NCBI GenBank assembly: GCA_028717045.1
Contig: JAQUON010000015.1
Coordinates: 1-17,051 of the forward strand
Reading direction: 5' to 3'
Source: Candidatus Omnitrophota bacterium
GTDB taxonomy: Bacteria; Omnitrophota; Gorgyraeia; Gygaellales; Profunditerraquicolaceae
DNA length: 17,051 nucleotides
Below are positions 6,185 to 13,071 of this stretch, one piece after another; positions within the stretch are counted from its first letter, which is position 1, and each line of letters begins with the position of its first letter. The notes beneath the pieces were generated by a model that worked only from the letters and a program-made list of their open reading frames with translations, did no database searches and was not told the DNA's origin. Position numbers and translations under genes: made by a program.

Positions 6185-7201
6185 TCAACGCAAAGGAATA
6201 TGGCATGTCGGTTCAATCCCCTGCTTTTTATAATAATCCTGATGATACTCCTCCGCCCTGTAAAACTCACCCGCCGCAACAATCTCAGTGACAACCGGGC
6301 TTCTGAATGTGCCTGACTTCTCAAGCCTCTCCTTAGAAAGCCTGGCAGCCTTTTCTTGCGCAGGGGTATAATAGAAAATCACCGAGCGGTACTGAGAACC
6401 AAGGTCAACTCCCTGCCTATTAGGCGTCGTAGGGTTATGGATATCCCAAAAAATATCCAGCAGTTTTTCGTAAGAAACCTGGGCAGGATCGTATTCAAGC
6501 CGGACCACTTCAGCATGCCCGGTAGTATTGGTACATACATCTTTATAGGTAGGGTTTTTACGCGTTCCCCCCATATATCCGGCAGAGGTCGCTTTCACCC
6601 CCTTTACCCCCTCAAACGCTGCCTGCACTCCCCAAAAACAGCCGGCGCCGAAGGTGGCTGTTTCGGTCTGGGTCTTCTTGGCACTTGCCTCAAACATTGA
6701 GGCGTATTGCGCGTAACCCTCCTTTGCAAGGTCTTGCACAGGAATAAACCGCAGGGATGCCGAATTAATGCAATACCTTGCGCCTGTCGGCTCAGGTCCG
6801 TCCTGAAACACATGACCTAAATGGGAATCGCTTGTTTTTGAACGTACTTCAGTCCTTACCGTCCCGTGGCTGGTGTCCTGTTTCTCGGCGATTACATTAG
6901 GATCAATCGGTCTGGTAAAACTCGGCCATCCTGTACCGGAATCAAACTTATCGCGCGAACTGAAAAGCGGCACCCCGCTTAATGGATCCACATAAATACC
7001 GGGCTCCTTATTATTCCAATACCTGTTCAGAAAAGGAGGTTCTGTGCCGTTGTTACGCATCACGTCATATTCCCGCGGAGTGAGTGCCTTCTTTATATCG
7101 GTATCCTTATCCATGATCAATCCCTCCTTACCTGCCTTTAACGCAACGAGCAGGCCGACCACTACGACCGTTCCTAAGACCGCAAATAGTAGCTTTCTCA
7201 T
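6185..7201 (-). CDS. msrBA: Membrane-anchored bifunctional methionine sulfoxide reductase MsrB-MsrA
   Basis: 338 residues from the ATG at 7201, chosen because GGAGG lies 5 bases before it; in-frame ATGs further up lack this. Residues 4-22 form an uncleaved-looking hydrophobic segment, so the enzyme is probably anchored facing the periplasm. MsrB domain, residues about 38-165: KFDSGTGWPSF (85-95), SDSHLGHVF, and RYCINSASLRF with catalytic Cys144; the two CxxC zinc motifs common in MsrB are absent. MsrA domain, about 180-338: GAGCFWG with catalytic Cys188, GYMGG, TGHAEVV, and candidate resolving cysteines C223 and C333. It reduces both R- and S-methionine sulfoxide in proteins. The gene stands between an exported SOR-like gene and the flavoprotein operon, with 133 bases upstream where no convincing promoter was found. 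Confidence 0.92.
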   Translation of the reverse strand: MRKLLFAVLGTVVVVGLLVALKAGKEGLIMDKDTDIKKALTPREYDVMRNNGTEPPFLNRYWNNKEPGIYVDPLSGVPLFSSRDKFDSGTGWPSFTRPIDPNVIAEKQDTSHGTVRTEVRSKTSDSHLGHVFQDGPEPTGARYCINSASLRFIPVQDLAKEGYAQYASMFEASAKKTQTETATFGAGCFWGVQAAFEGVKGVKATSAGYMGGTRKNPTYKDVCTNTTGHAEVVRLEYDPAQVSYEKLLDIFWDIHNPTTPNRQGVDLGSQYRSVIFYYTPAQEKAARLSKERLEKSGTFRSPVVTEIVAAGEFYRAEEYHQDYYKKQGIEPTCHIPLR

Positions 7202-7334
7202 CTTTTCCTCCATACTTGAGATGCTTCCGGAGGAAAAAGGTTTCAAGAAAAATATGGATAGTACAATAAAAGGGGGATTCGGGAGATAGCGGGGAAAGGA
7301 CTACTGTCTTAGCTTACCACCCAAAACCGATACC

Positions 7335-7688
7335 TCAATTGCCGGTTACCTTAATTTCTTTCTTCACTTTTCCGCTAATACTGCAATACCCTTCAACAGA
7401 AAGCACGTCGCCTTTTTTTGCATCGGGGATAAGATAGCTTACTTCCTGGCTCTCGTTATTATCCTGCCGGGAAATAATATGCTCGATGACCTCTTTGCCG
7501 TTTAACCCTATATCTACCTTTTTGATGTAATGATTCAGGGGATTGCTGACATTATGCATAATGAGCGCGCGCAGTATTTTTGTTTGCGGATCAAAAGTGA
7601 TCTTAATATCGTATGGCGGGTGCGCGTACGCTGCACAAGACAGGAACAAAAAAATAAAAAACGCTGATACCGTAATAATCCTTCTCAC
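7335..7688 (-). CDS. Exported desulfoferrodoxin (superoxide reductase)-like protein
   Basis: 117 residues. A GTG start at 7688 is set by AGGAGG 7 bases upstream. Residues 1-22 are a signal peptide with AYA|H cleavage, so the mature protein starts with His23. The rest reads as one beta-rich domain resembling the iron domain of desulfoferrodoxin/neelaredoxin: H45 and H53-Y-I match HP......HYI, and Y-C102-S-I-S matches YCNIH. The final His ligand of the family (CNxH) is Ser105 here. Superoxide reductase uses Fe(His)4Cys, so a changed or non-enzymatic metal site is likely. The similarity is judged by eye over short motifs. It lies 10 bases after the RnfD-like gene and next to msrBA, which suits an extracytoplasmic oxidative-stress role (inference). 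Confidence 0.55.
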   Translation of the reverse strand: MRRIITVSAFFIFLFLSCAAYAHPPYDIKITFDPQTKILRALIMHNVSNPLNHYIKKVDIGLNGKEVIEHIISRQDNNESQEVSYLIPDAKKGDVLSVEGYCSISGKVKKEIKVTGN

Positions 7689-7698
7689 GCTAAGCCTC

Positions 7699-8457
7699 CT
7701 ATTTAGGCGATAAATGATTTAACGCCGGGACAGCGGCATTCATAACCAAAAGGCTGCAGAGCTCAACATCGAACCGGGCCCCGAGTTCGGTCAGGACAAA
7801 GATGAGAAACGCAACACCCGCGCCAAAAACGAGTTTTCCTGCCGTAGAAACAGGCGTTGTCTTAGGCTCGATCACCATAACAAAAATGAAAAAGTAACTC
7901 AAGTAACCAAAAATAGATACGAGCGGCACTTTCTGGATGACCGCCTGGGCCCCAAACAAGCCCAATGCAACCACGGCATATCCGATAATGACTTCTATTT
8001 TCCTGATCTTGTGTGCAAAATAAAGGCCGAAAGGCGCAAGTATATACCAGCTATAGGTCCCCCTCCACTGGGTAGAGGCATTAAAAAGAATGAGCGTTAA
8101 GAATATACCAAAGGCTGCCGGATTAAAAATATGCGTATTGCGGTAACGGATTACGTGCTTGGAGAAAACAGCCAGCAAGGCGGCTAACACAAACGCAGCC
8201 TGCCCTCCGTCACTGGCAAGCACATACCCGATAATCAACCCCGTAATCACGGAGCTCTCGGTTAGTTGGAAGCCTTTCTTTTTTAGATACAGGGCAATCG
8301 CGTCAAGGGTAGAAGCCGAAATCACCGCGATGATCGTAGCAACCGCAAATGTAAAGTCTCCTTCCTTAACGGACAAGAAAACCGCAAAAGTTACTAAAAA
8401 AATAATTAACTGCGTTTTCACGGAGTTTATTTTTAACATTCGCTCGTGCATATTCAC
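7699..8457 (-). CDS. Stand-alone RnfD/NqrB-like integral membrane protein
   Basis: 252 residues with about eight to nine hydrophobic helices, shorter than RnfD or NqrB (usually above 300). Family signs are TESSVITGLIIGYVL (66-80), NTHIFNPAAFG (107-117), which matches the HxFNPAAxG motif of RnfD/NqrB, and EPKTTPVSTAGKLVFG (197-212), like the DPxTSPVTxxG...FG helix start. The SGAT-type motif whose Thr carries covalent FMN in RnfD/NqrB was not found. No other Rnf/Nqr subunit is in the window. Starts at GTG 8457, ATG 8451 or ATG 8439 are all possible, with weak Shine-Dalgarno; the 11-base gap after korB suggests coupling. It may pass electrons or ions across the inner membrane for the Kor enzyme, but this is inference. 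Confidence 0.7.
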   Translation of the reverse strand: MNMHERMLKINSVKTQLIIFLVTFAVFLSVKEGDFTFAVATIIAVISASTLDAIALYLKKKGFQLTESSVITGLIIGYVLASDGGQAAFVLAALLAVFSKHVIRYRNTHIFNPAAFGIFLTLILFNASTQWRGTYSWYILAPFGLYFAHKIRKIEVIIGYAVVALGLFGAQAVIQKVPLVSIFGYLSYFFIFVMVIEPKTTPVSTAGKLVFGAGVAFLIFVLTELGARFDVELCSLLVMNAAVPALNHLSPK

Positions 8458-8468
8458 TCGGTATCCGA

Positions 8469-9326
8469 TTATCTAAAATCCTTAAAGGTTGGCGCGATAT
8501 CTATATTGTTAATTTCTGTTTCTACCAGGGCGGGCATGCGACTGATGCCGCTTTTATCCTCATACGAAGGCTTATCAGCCCTGTAAATGATGCCAAGCGG
8601 AATCCTCTCGCCCCATTCGCAAGCCTTCTGGTATGCTGCTGTCTTATCGTGCGGATCATAGGCAGGGTCATCGTTAACTTTATATATCCTCTTTCCGTAC
8701 CACTCATAAGTATTCTTCTTGTTGAAGGTAACGCAGGGTTGCAATACGTCTATTAGTGCAAACCCCTTGTGAGTAATACCTTCGATGATGAGGCGGGATA
8801 GGTGTTCGGTATCTGCAGAATATCCCCTGGCAACAAAACCGCAGCCTAAGGCAATCGCCATTTCTAATGGATGAAGCGGCTCAAGTATGACGCCGCCTGT
8901 CTGCACCTTGGTTTCATAACCCGGGTCAGTAGTGGGAGATGCCTGGCCTTTAGTCAGGCCGTAAATCTGGTTATTGTGCACTATCACCGTGATATCGACG
9001 TTTCTTCTGATGTTATGCATGAAATGGTTTCCTCCTTCGCCATAGCAATCTCCGTCGCCTGTTGTCACAATCACGGTAAGGTTACGGTTGGCAATCTTGG
9101 CGGCAGCTGCAGGAGGAATAGCTCTGCCATGGAGCCCGTTAAAACAGTTGCTTTGTATATAATGAGGTAATTTTGCTGCCTGCCCTATACCGGACACAAG
9201 CAGCACGTCTTTTGGCTTTTTGCCCAATGCAACCAGGGCCTTTTTGAGCGACGTCAGAATCCCGAAATCGCCGCAGCCAGGACACCAGGCTATCTCATCA
9301 TTGCTTTTGAAATCGCTTATATTCAT
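8469..9326 (-). CDS. korB: 2-oxoacid:ferredoxin oxidoreductase beta subunit
   Basis: 285 residues, the thiamine-pyrophosphate subunit. Seen: WCPGCGDFG (14-22), GIGQAAKLPHY (47-57), GLHGRAIPPA (64-73), and TPP/Mg motif GDGDCYGEGGNH (90-101) followed by NNQIYGLTKGQASPT (118-132). The reaction is CoA-dependent oxidative decarboxylation of a 2-oxoacid (2-oxoglutarate or a branched/aryl one) with ferredoxin as acceptor, or the reverse in reductive carboxylation. Cys15 and Cys18 are candidate 4Fe-4S ligands. The usual GIGC cysteine is Gln here; C61 and a Cys in LQPCVTF may complete the site, as in the sub-clade with GIGQAAKLPHY. The ATG at 9326 directly abuts the korA stop (TAAATG), so translation is coupled. 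Substrate is not decided by sequence. Confidence 0.88.
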   Translation of the reverse strand: MNISDFKSNDEIAWCPGCGDFGILTSLKKALVALGKKPKDVLLVSGIGQAAKLPHYIQSNCFNGLHGRAIPPAAAAKIANRNLTVIVTTGDGDCYGEGGNHFMHNIRRNVDITVIVHNNQIYGLTKGQASPTTDPGYETKVQTGGVILEPLHPLEMAIALGCGFVARGYSADTEHLSRLIIEGITHKGFALIDVLQPCVTFNKKNTYEWYGKRIYKVNDDPAYDPHDKTAAYQKACEWGERIPLGIIYRADKPSYEDKSGISRMPALVETEINNIDIAPTFKDFR

Positions 9327-9336
9327 TTATGAATAT
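9319..9336 (-). repeat. AT-rich palindrome over the korA stop/korB start
   Basis: ATATTCAT and ATGAATAT (8-bp arms, 2-base centre) span TAAATG exactly. As RNA it would form a weak hairpin covering the korB start codon. It may tune translational coupling; chance is also plausible given its AT content. Confidence 0.4.
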
Positions 9337-11036
9337 TTCTTAAGTTGCGCATCCACGTACTCAAGGTCAAACGGCCTTCCGTCAAAGCGCAGTATCGAAC
9401 CGTGTATCCTGATTGCGCATTCTCTCTTAAGAAGCCGTGCCAGCTGCCCGAGCGCATTATTCTCTACCGTTATAATTTTTTTTGCATCTTTCAATATTTG
9501 GTTCGTTTCTTTTGAGGGAAATGGCCAGACCTGGGGAAAATGCACGAAACCAAGCGCATTGCCGGATTGTTCACAAAGCTCTCGCAACACGCCATAGGTC
9601 GAACCAAAACCAAGCAGCACGCAGGAGGCGCCTGTTACGTTATATTCCGTAGGTTTTTCAATTTCTCCGCAAAGGCCTGCCATCTTCTTGTAAAGCCTTT
9701 TTTCAACCATTTGTATGCGCACTGAGGCATCTTCGGTAATATGCCCTTCTTCGGTATGCTCATCGCTGTCCGCATAGATGACGCCTTCGATCCACGAAGG
9801 GATTGCGCGCGGCGATATCCCGGATTCGGTAAGTTTGTAACGTCTATAACCCTCCACTTTTTGGGATTCTTCTTTTGTAATAATGAACCTTTCTACTTTT
9901 ATTTTATTTACATCAAACGGCTCAATATCCCGGTATGAATCAGCCAAATGCTGGTCAGACATAATCAAAACGGGTATCTGATACTTCTCTGCGATATTGA
10001 ATGCCTTAAGCGTCAAATAGAATGCCTCTTCTATAGTGCCCGGCGTATATATCACCCGCGCAAACTCTCCGTGGCCTGCATGGAGAAGAAAATCAAGGTC
10101 AGCCTGTTCGGTGCGGGTGGGAAAGCCGGTTGCAGGGGCAGGCCGCTGCACCTCGGCGATTACCACCGGGGTCTCAGTCATTCCGGCAAGGCTCAAACCC
10201 TCTACCATAAGCGCAAACCCTCCGCCTGAGGTCGCAGTCATGGCACGAACCCCGGCAAAAGAAGCGCCTAACGCCATATTGATAGCGGCAATCTCGTCTT
10301 CCGCCTGCTCTACCACAATATTGTATTGTGTCGCGTAATGCGCGACGGTATTCATAATGCTGGTAGAAGGAGTCATGGGATAGGCAGTATAAAATTTACA
10401 ACCCGCCTTTATCGCCCCTAACGCAATCGCCTCATTGCCGCTTAAAAACAGCGTATCCTTTAGGGGCCCTGCTTTCAGGGAAAATGTCTTTTTCTTAAAA
10501 TTGCCCTGTGTAAATTCATAACCGGCTTTTGCGACCTTGATATTCTTTTCAACAATATCGCTTCCCTTCTCCGCGAATGCCTCCCGGATTACTTCTCCAA
10601 GGGGCTCGAATGCTATTGCGGTCATACCCGCCATAACCCCGCAGGCAGCCGTATTAATGAAAATATCGCTGCCGCCTATGCTCACCGCCCACTCATGCAG
10701 CGCAACGTCAAAAAAAGAACTATCCGCCTGGAGGATCCCGGATTGTTTTCTATCCAAAACCATAATCCCTTTATCGCTAAGGCCCGCCTTATGCAAGGTA
10801 ACGCTCTTTTTATCGAGGGCTACGACAATATCCGCTTTCTGACGAAGGGTAAATACCGGCTTTTCTGAAACTCGGAGCTGAAAGAAATTATTGCCGCCGC
10901 GCACGCGGGACATATAGTCCTGGTTTGCAAAGATATGAAGCCCGGCCTTCTTATATAGGCGGGATAATACAGCGCCAATAGTCTGCATTCCCTGACCTGC
11001 TTCGCCTGCGATTTTTATCGTGAACTCGTTTGGCAT
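9327..11036 (-). CDS. korA: 2-oxoacid:ferredoxin oxidoreductase, fused gamma-alpha subunit
   Basis: 569 residues from the ATG at 11036; a TTG one codon earlier is not needed. Residues 1-185 are the gamma domain (GEAGQGMQTIG 11-21, RVRGGNNFFQLR), which helps bind CoA. From about residue 195 the alpha domain follows, with GNEAIALGAIKAG, the YPMTPST substrate-loop motif, EQAEDEIAAINMALGAS (pyrimidine-binding region), SGGGFALMVEGLSLAG and TEQADLDFLLHAGHGEF. This gamma-alpha fusion paired with a short beta subunit is the KorAB form typical of anaerobes. No ferredoxin-like delta subunit is in the window. A promoter (TTGAAG, 17 bases, TACAAT) ends 8 bases from the ATG and no Shine-Dalgarno is visible, so the message may be leaderless. 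It may also be read through from cbiO, 49 bases upstream. Confidence 0.88.
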   Translation of the reverse strand: MPNEFTIKIAGEAGQGMQTIGAVLSRLYKKAGLHIFANQDYMSRVRGGNNFFQLRVSEKPVFTLRQKADIVVALDKKSVTLHKAGLSDKGIMVLDRKQSGILQADSSFFDVALHEWAVSIGGSDIFINTAACGVMAGMTAIAFEPLGEVIREAFAEKGSDIVEKNIKVAKAGYEFTQGNFKKKTFSLKAGPLKDTLFLSGNEAIALGAIKAGCKFYTAYPMTPSTSIMNTVAHYATQYNIVVEQAEDEIAAINMALGASFAGVRAMTATSGGGFALMVEGLSLAGMTETPVVIAEVQRPAPATGFPTRTEQADLDFLLHAGHGEFARVIYTPGTIEEAFYLTLKAFNIAEKYQIPVLIMSDQHLADSYRDIEPFDVNKIKVERFIITKEESQKVEGYRRYKLTESGISPRAIPSWIEGVIYADSDEHTEEGHITEDASVRIQMVEKRLYKKMAGLCGEIEKPTEYNVTGASCVLLGFGSTYGVLRELCEQSGNALGFVHFPQVWPFPSKETNQILKDAKKIITVENNALGQLARLLKRECAIRIHGSILRFDGRPFDLEYVDAQLKKYS

Positions 11037-11044
11037 CAATTATG

Positions 11045-11073
11045 ATTGTATCACTAATTGGTTAAATCTTCAA
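11045..11073 (-). promoter_or_regulatory. Promoter immediately upstream of korA
   Basis: Minus strand -35 TTGAAG (11068-11073), 17-base spacer, -10 TACAAT (11045-11050). The expected start, 6-8 bases on, falls at 11039-11037, next to the ATG at 11036, implying a leaderless or near-leaderless mRNA. Confidence 0.55.
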
Positions 11074-11085
11074 TATGCTCTTTAC

Positions 11086-11892
11086 TTAATGGTGTTCTGT
11101 ATGCAGATGGGGATGGGCGTGTGTAGTATCTTCATGCGAGTGCCTGTGGATATGTATGAGGTTGTGCGCCTGGAGCAGCTGAAAATCCGCAAGGATTGCC
11201 TGTGGCTTGCCGGATTTCACTATTCGTTTCTCCTGGCTTACTACATACACCGTATCTGCCAGCTCTTCCACGATATGCAGGTCATGGGTAGAGACAATGA
11301 GCGTCTTTCCTGACTTGTGTTCCTGAATCAATAAATCCACGATATGCCGCGTCGTCAAAGGATCAAGGCCGGCAGTCGGCTCATCTAAAAGGAGTACCTC
11401 AGGGTCAATAATCAGAGTCGAGGCAATGGCGACTTTTCGTTTTTCGCCGATACTCAGCTGATGCGGCGGCCTCTCCAATAAATCTTTTATATCAAGAACG
11501 CAAATGAGGCGTTCGAGGCGCTCTGTGATTATTGCCTTATCCATGCCCAGCTGTAATGGCCCAAACACAATATCTTCTTTAACCGTCGGGCAGAATAACT
11601 GCACTTCGGGGTTCTGAAATACTAATCCCACCCTTTTCCTGAAATCCCTAGAGTAAGATATATCGTTAAAAAGATCTTCTTTTAACTCGCGGCCAAACGC
11701 GCGTATAGTTCCTTTACCGGGAAAAATAAGGCCGTCGAGCAAATGCAATAAAGTAGATTTGCCCGAGCCGTTTGCGCCGATAAGGGCAATTTTGTCTTGC
11801 TGGTAAACGGTAAAATCTATACCGCAGAGCGCAGGAAATTTCCCCAGGTACGCAAAGTGTACATTCTTTAATTCAAATATGCCGTTATTCAT
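11086..11892 (-). CDS. cbiO: ECF-type nickel/cobalt transporter ATPase with His-rich tail
   Basis: 268 residues from the ATG at 11892, which overlaps the cbiQ stop as ATGA and has GGAG 4 bases before it. It is a complete ABC ATPase: Walker A GANGSGKST (39-47), Q-loop Q93, signature LSIGEKRKVA (146-155), Walker B VLLLDE (166-171), D-loop and switch His203. It drives transport through CbiQ and the CbiM substrate-binding unit at the inner membrane. The last 22 residues (247-268) contain ten histidines in HxH repeats, a likely Ni/Co/Zn-binding store or sensor that standard CbiO lacks. The gene group and the nearby nikR point to nickel rather than cobalt; nikO would then be the better name. Confidence 0.93.
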   Translation of the reverse strand: MNNGIFELKNVHFAYLGKFPALCGIDFTVYQQDKIALIGANGSGKSTLLHLLDGLIFPGKGTIRAFGRELKEDLFNDISYSRDFRKRVGLVFQNPEVQLFCPTVKEDIVFGPLQLGMDKAIITERLERLICVLDIKDLLERPPHQLSIGEKRKVAIASTLIIDPEVLLLDEPTAGLDPLTTRHIVDLLIQEHKSGKTLIVSTHDLHIVEELADTVYVVSQEKRIVKSGKPQAILADFQLLQAHNLIHIHRHSHEDTTHAHPHLHTEHH

Positions 11893-12731
11893 CGTCTCCA
11901 ATAAGTAAAATAAACGGCCCCGATTACCAAGGTTAAGGCATAGCACAACCAAAACCAATCTCTTTTACCCGTCTTAACGCCGTTTAATATCACGGGTTCG
12001 CCCGAATAGCCCCTGGAGCGCATGGCGCTATATACATCCTCGTTGAGCTGATACGACCTCTGCCACAGCTGTGCGATATTCCAGGCGACGATATGCTGGC
12101 CATGCCGATAACGAATTATTACCCCCGCGCGGCTTTTTATGGCAAGGTAGGTATTTTCGACAATCTCCATAAACAAATAAATGTACCGGTAACACATACC
12201 GATGACCATGACAAAAACCTGCGGTATCTTAAAAACGCGCAATACCTTGAGCAACACGAAGTGTTTCGTAGTAAGGCTTAAGAGAGTGGCGTAAGAAACA
12301 GAAGTAATCACACGGCTGACAAACAAACCAGCGCCTGAAATACCCTGCCGGGTAATAATAAAGGCAATACCGGATACCTGAAAACGGAATAAAGGTTCGC
12401 CGGGCGTAAAAACGCTAAAAATGGCCGGGACTGCAATGAAAAGCGCAAATAGGGGCATGAATATCCATGTCCGCTTCAAAAAAAATCCTAAACGGATTTT
12501 TGAACACAATGCCAAAAGAAGGCATTGCACATAAAGATACATTACAAGAAGCATGCTTTTTGCAAAAAGTACAATAATAATAAAGGAAAACATGGTAATG
12601 GCCTTGACATGCGGGTCAAGGGATTGCAAAAATCCCGGCCTTGCGGCAAGCTCATCCGCGAATATGCTCTCTTTTAAAAAAGAGAGCGCTCCCATAAGGG
12701 AGCGCTCGATGAAATTATTTGCTCTTTTCAT
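11889..12731 (-). CDS. cbiQ: ECF transporter transmembrane component CbiQ/NikQ
   Basis: 280 residues with about six hydrophobic segments. It is the transmembrane coupling (T) subunit that links the ATPase to CbiM. Typical features: FADELAARPGFLQSLDPHVK (24-43), which resembles the conserved N-terminal helix of this family, and the C-terminal coupling motif AMRSRGYSG. The ATG at 12731 lies 17 bases inside the cbiN-like gene and has no strong Shine-Dalgarno, so reinitiation from the upstream gene is likely. Keeping this start preserves the conserved IERSL...ADELA helix. A terminator-like hairpin with a U-run lies in codons 9-22 and is listed separately. The downstream cbiO overlaps by 4 bases. 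Confidence 0.88.
   Translation of the reverse strand: MKRANNFIERSLMGALSFLKESIFADELAARPGFLQSLDPHVKAITMFSFIIIVLFAKSMLLVMYLYVQCLLLALCSKIRLGFFLKRTWIFMPLFALFIAVPAIFSVFTPGEPLFRFQVSGIAFIITRQGISGAGLFVSRVITSVSYATLLSLTTKHFVLLKVLRVFKIPQVFVMVIGMCYRYIYLFMEIVENTYLAIKSRAGVIIRYRHGQHIVAWNIAQLWQRSYQLNEDVYSAMRSRGYSGEPVILNGVKTGKRDWFWLCYALTLVIGAVYFTYWRR
12666..12707 (-). terminator. Terminator-like hairpin inside the 5' coding region of cbiQ, with a competing stem
   Basis: Minus strand: perfect 10-bp GC-rich stem GAGCGCTCCC/GGGAGCGCTC (12684-12707) with a 4-base loop, followed by TCTTTTTT (12683-12676). A second perfect 10-bp inverted repeat, GCTCTCTTTT/AAAAGAGAGC (12666-12687, 2-base centre), shares four bases with the 3' arm of the first stem and would occupy the U-run. 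The stem starts 8 bases past the cbiN stop. Confidence 0.6.
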
Positions 12732-13071
12732 AACGGGATTCTCTGGATTTCACAACCAATGTGCCGAGAAATAAAACTACGATTGCAACAACCGCTATCC
12801 CCAACACTGCAGACGCAATGTAGGCAATGCTTAAATGTGCCAACCCTTTTTCTTCCCAGCCTTTAAAGGCATAGTCGGGGATAGGCGCACTCCAAAGGCT
12901 TGAAAGTTTATCCAGGCCTTGCGGCACATATCCGACCAACTCCTTGAGGGAATCGCTGCCCCATTCACCCCAGGCATCCCCGGCTTTAAAATATTCAGGC
13001 AGAAAAAGTCCCAACGGGGACAGGAGTATCAAAATTACCAACCCAAACCATAATTTAACCGTAGTCTTCAT
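12715..13071 (-). CDS. cbiN: CbiN/NikN-like (PDGLE-type) accessory component of the Ni/Co transporter
   Basis: 118 residues with two transmembrane helices (about 5-26 and 80-108) around a periplasmic loop. The loop reads GDAWGEWGSDSLKELVGYVP, a pattern I associate with the PDGLE/NikN partners of CbiM. In CbiMNQO and NikMNQO systems this small protein works with the M subunit to capture the metal ion. The start at 13071 overlaps the cbiM stop as ATGA with GGGGGTGG upstream; its 3' end overlaps cbiQ by 17 bases. Both neighbours make the role firm, though sequence identity with classical CbiN is low, so the symbol is by position. Confidence 0.8.
   Translation of the reverse strand: MKTTVKLWFGLVILILLSPLGLFLPEYFKAGDAWGEWGSDSLKELVGYVPQGLDKLSSLWSAPIPDYAFKGWEEKGLAHLSIAYIASAVLGIAVVAIVVLFLGTLVVKSRESRYEKSK

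Noticed and set aside
7202..7334. Promoter or terminator in the msrBA upstream gap
   Set aside because: Possible TACTAT box without a -35, and only a 5-bp stem near the end of the SOR-like gene; too weak to list.
12695..12731. Later cbiQ start at 12695, which would leave part of the hairpin outside the gene
   Set aside because: No Shine-Dalgarno, and it would remove part of the N-terminal helix that looks conserved in CbiQ.
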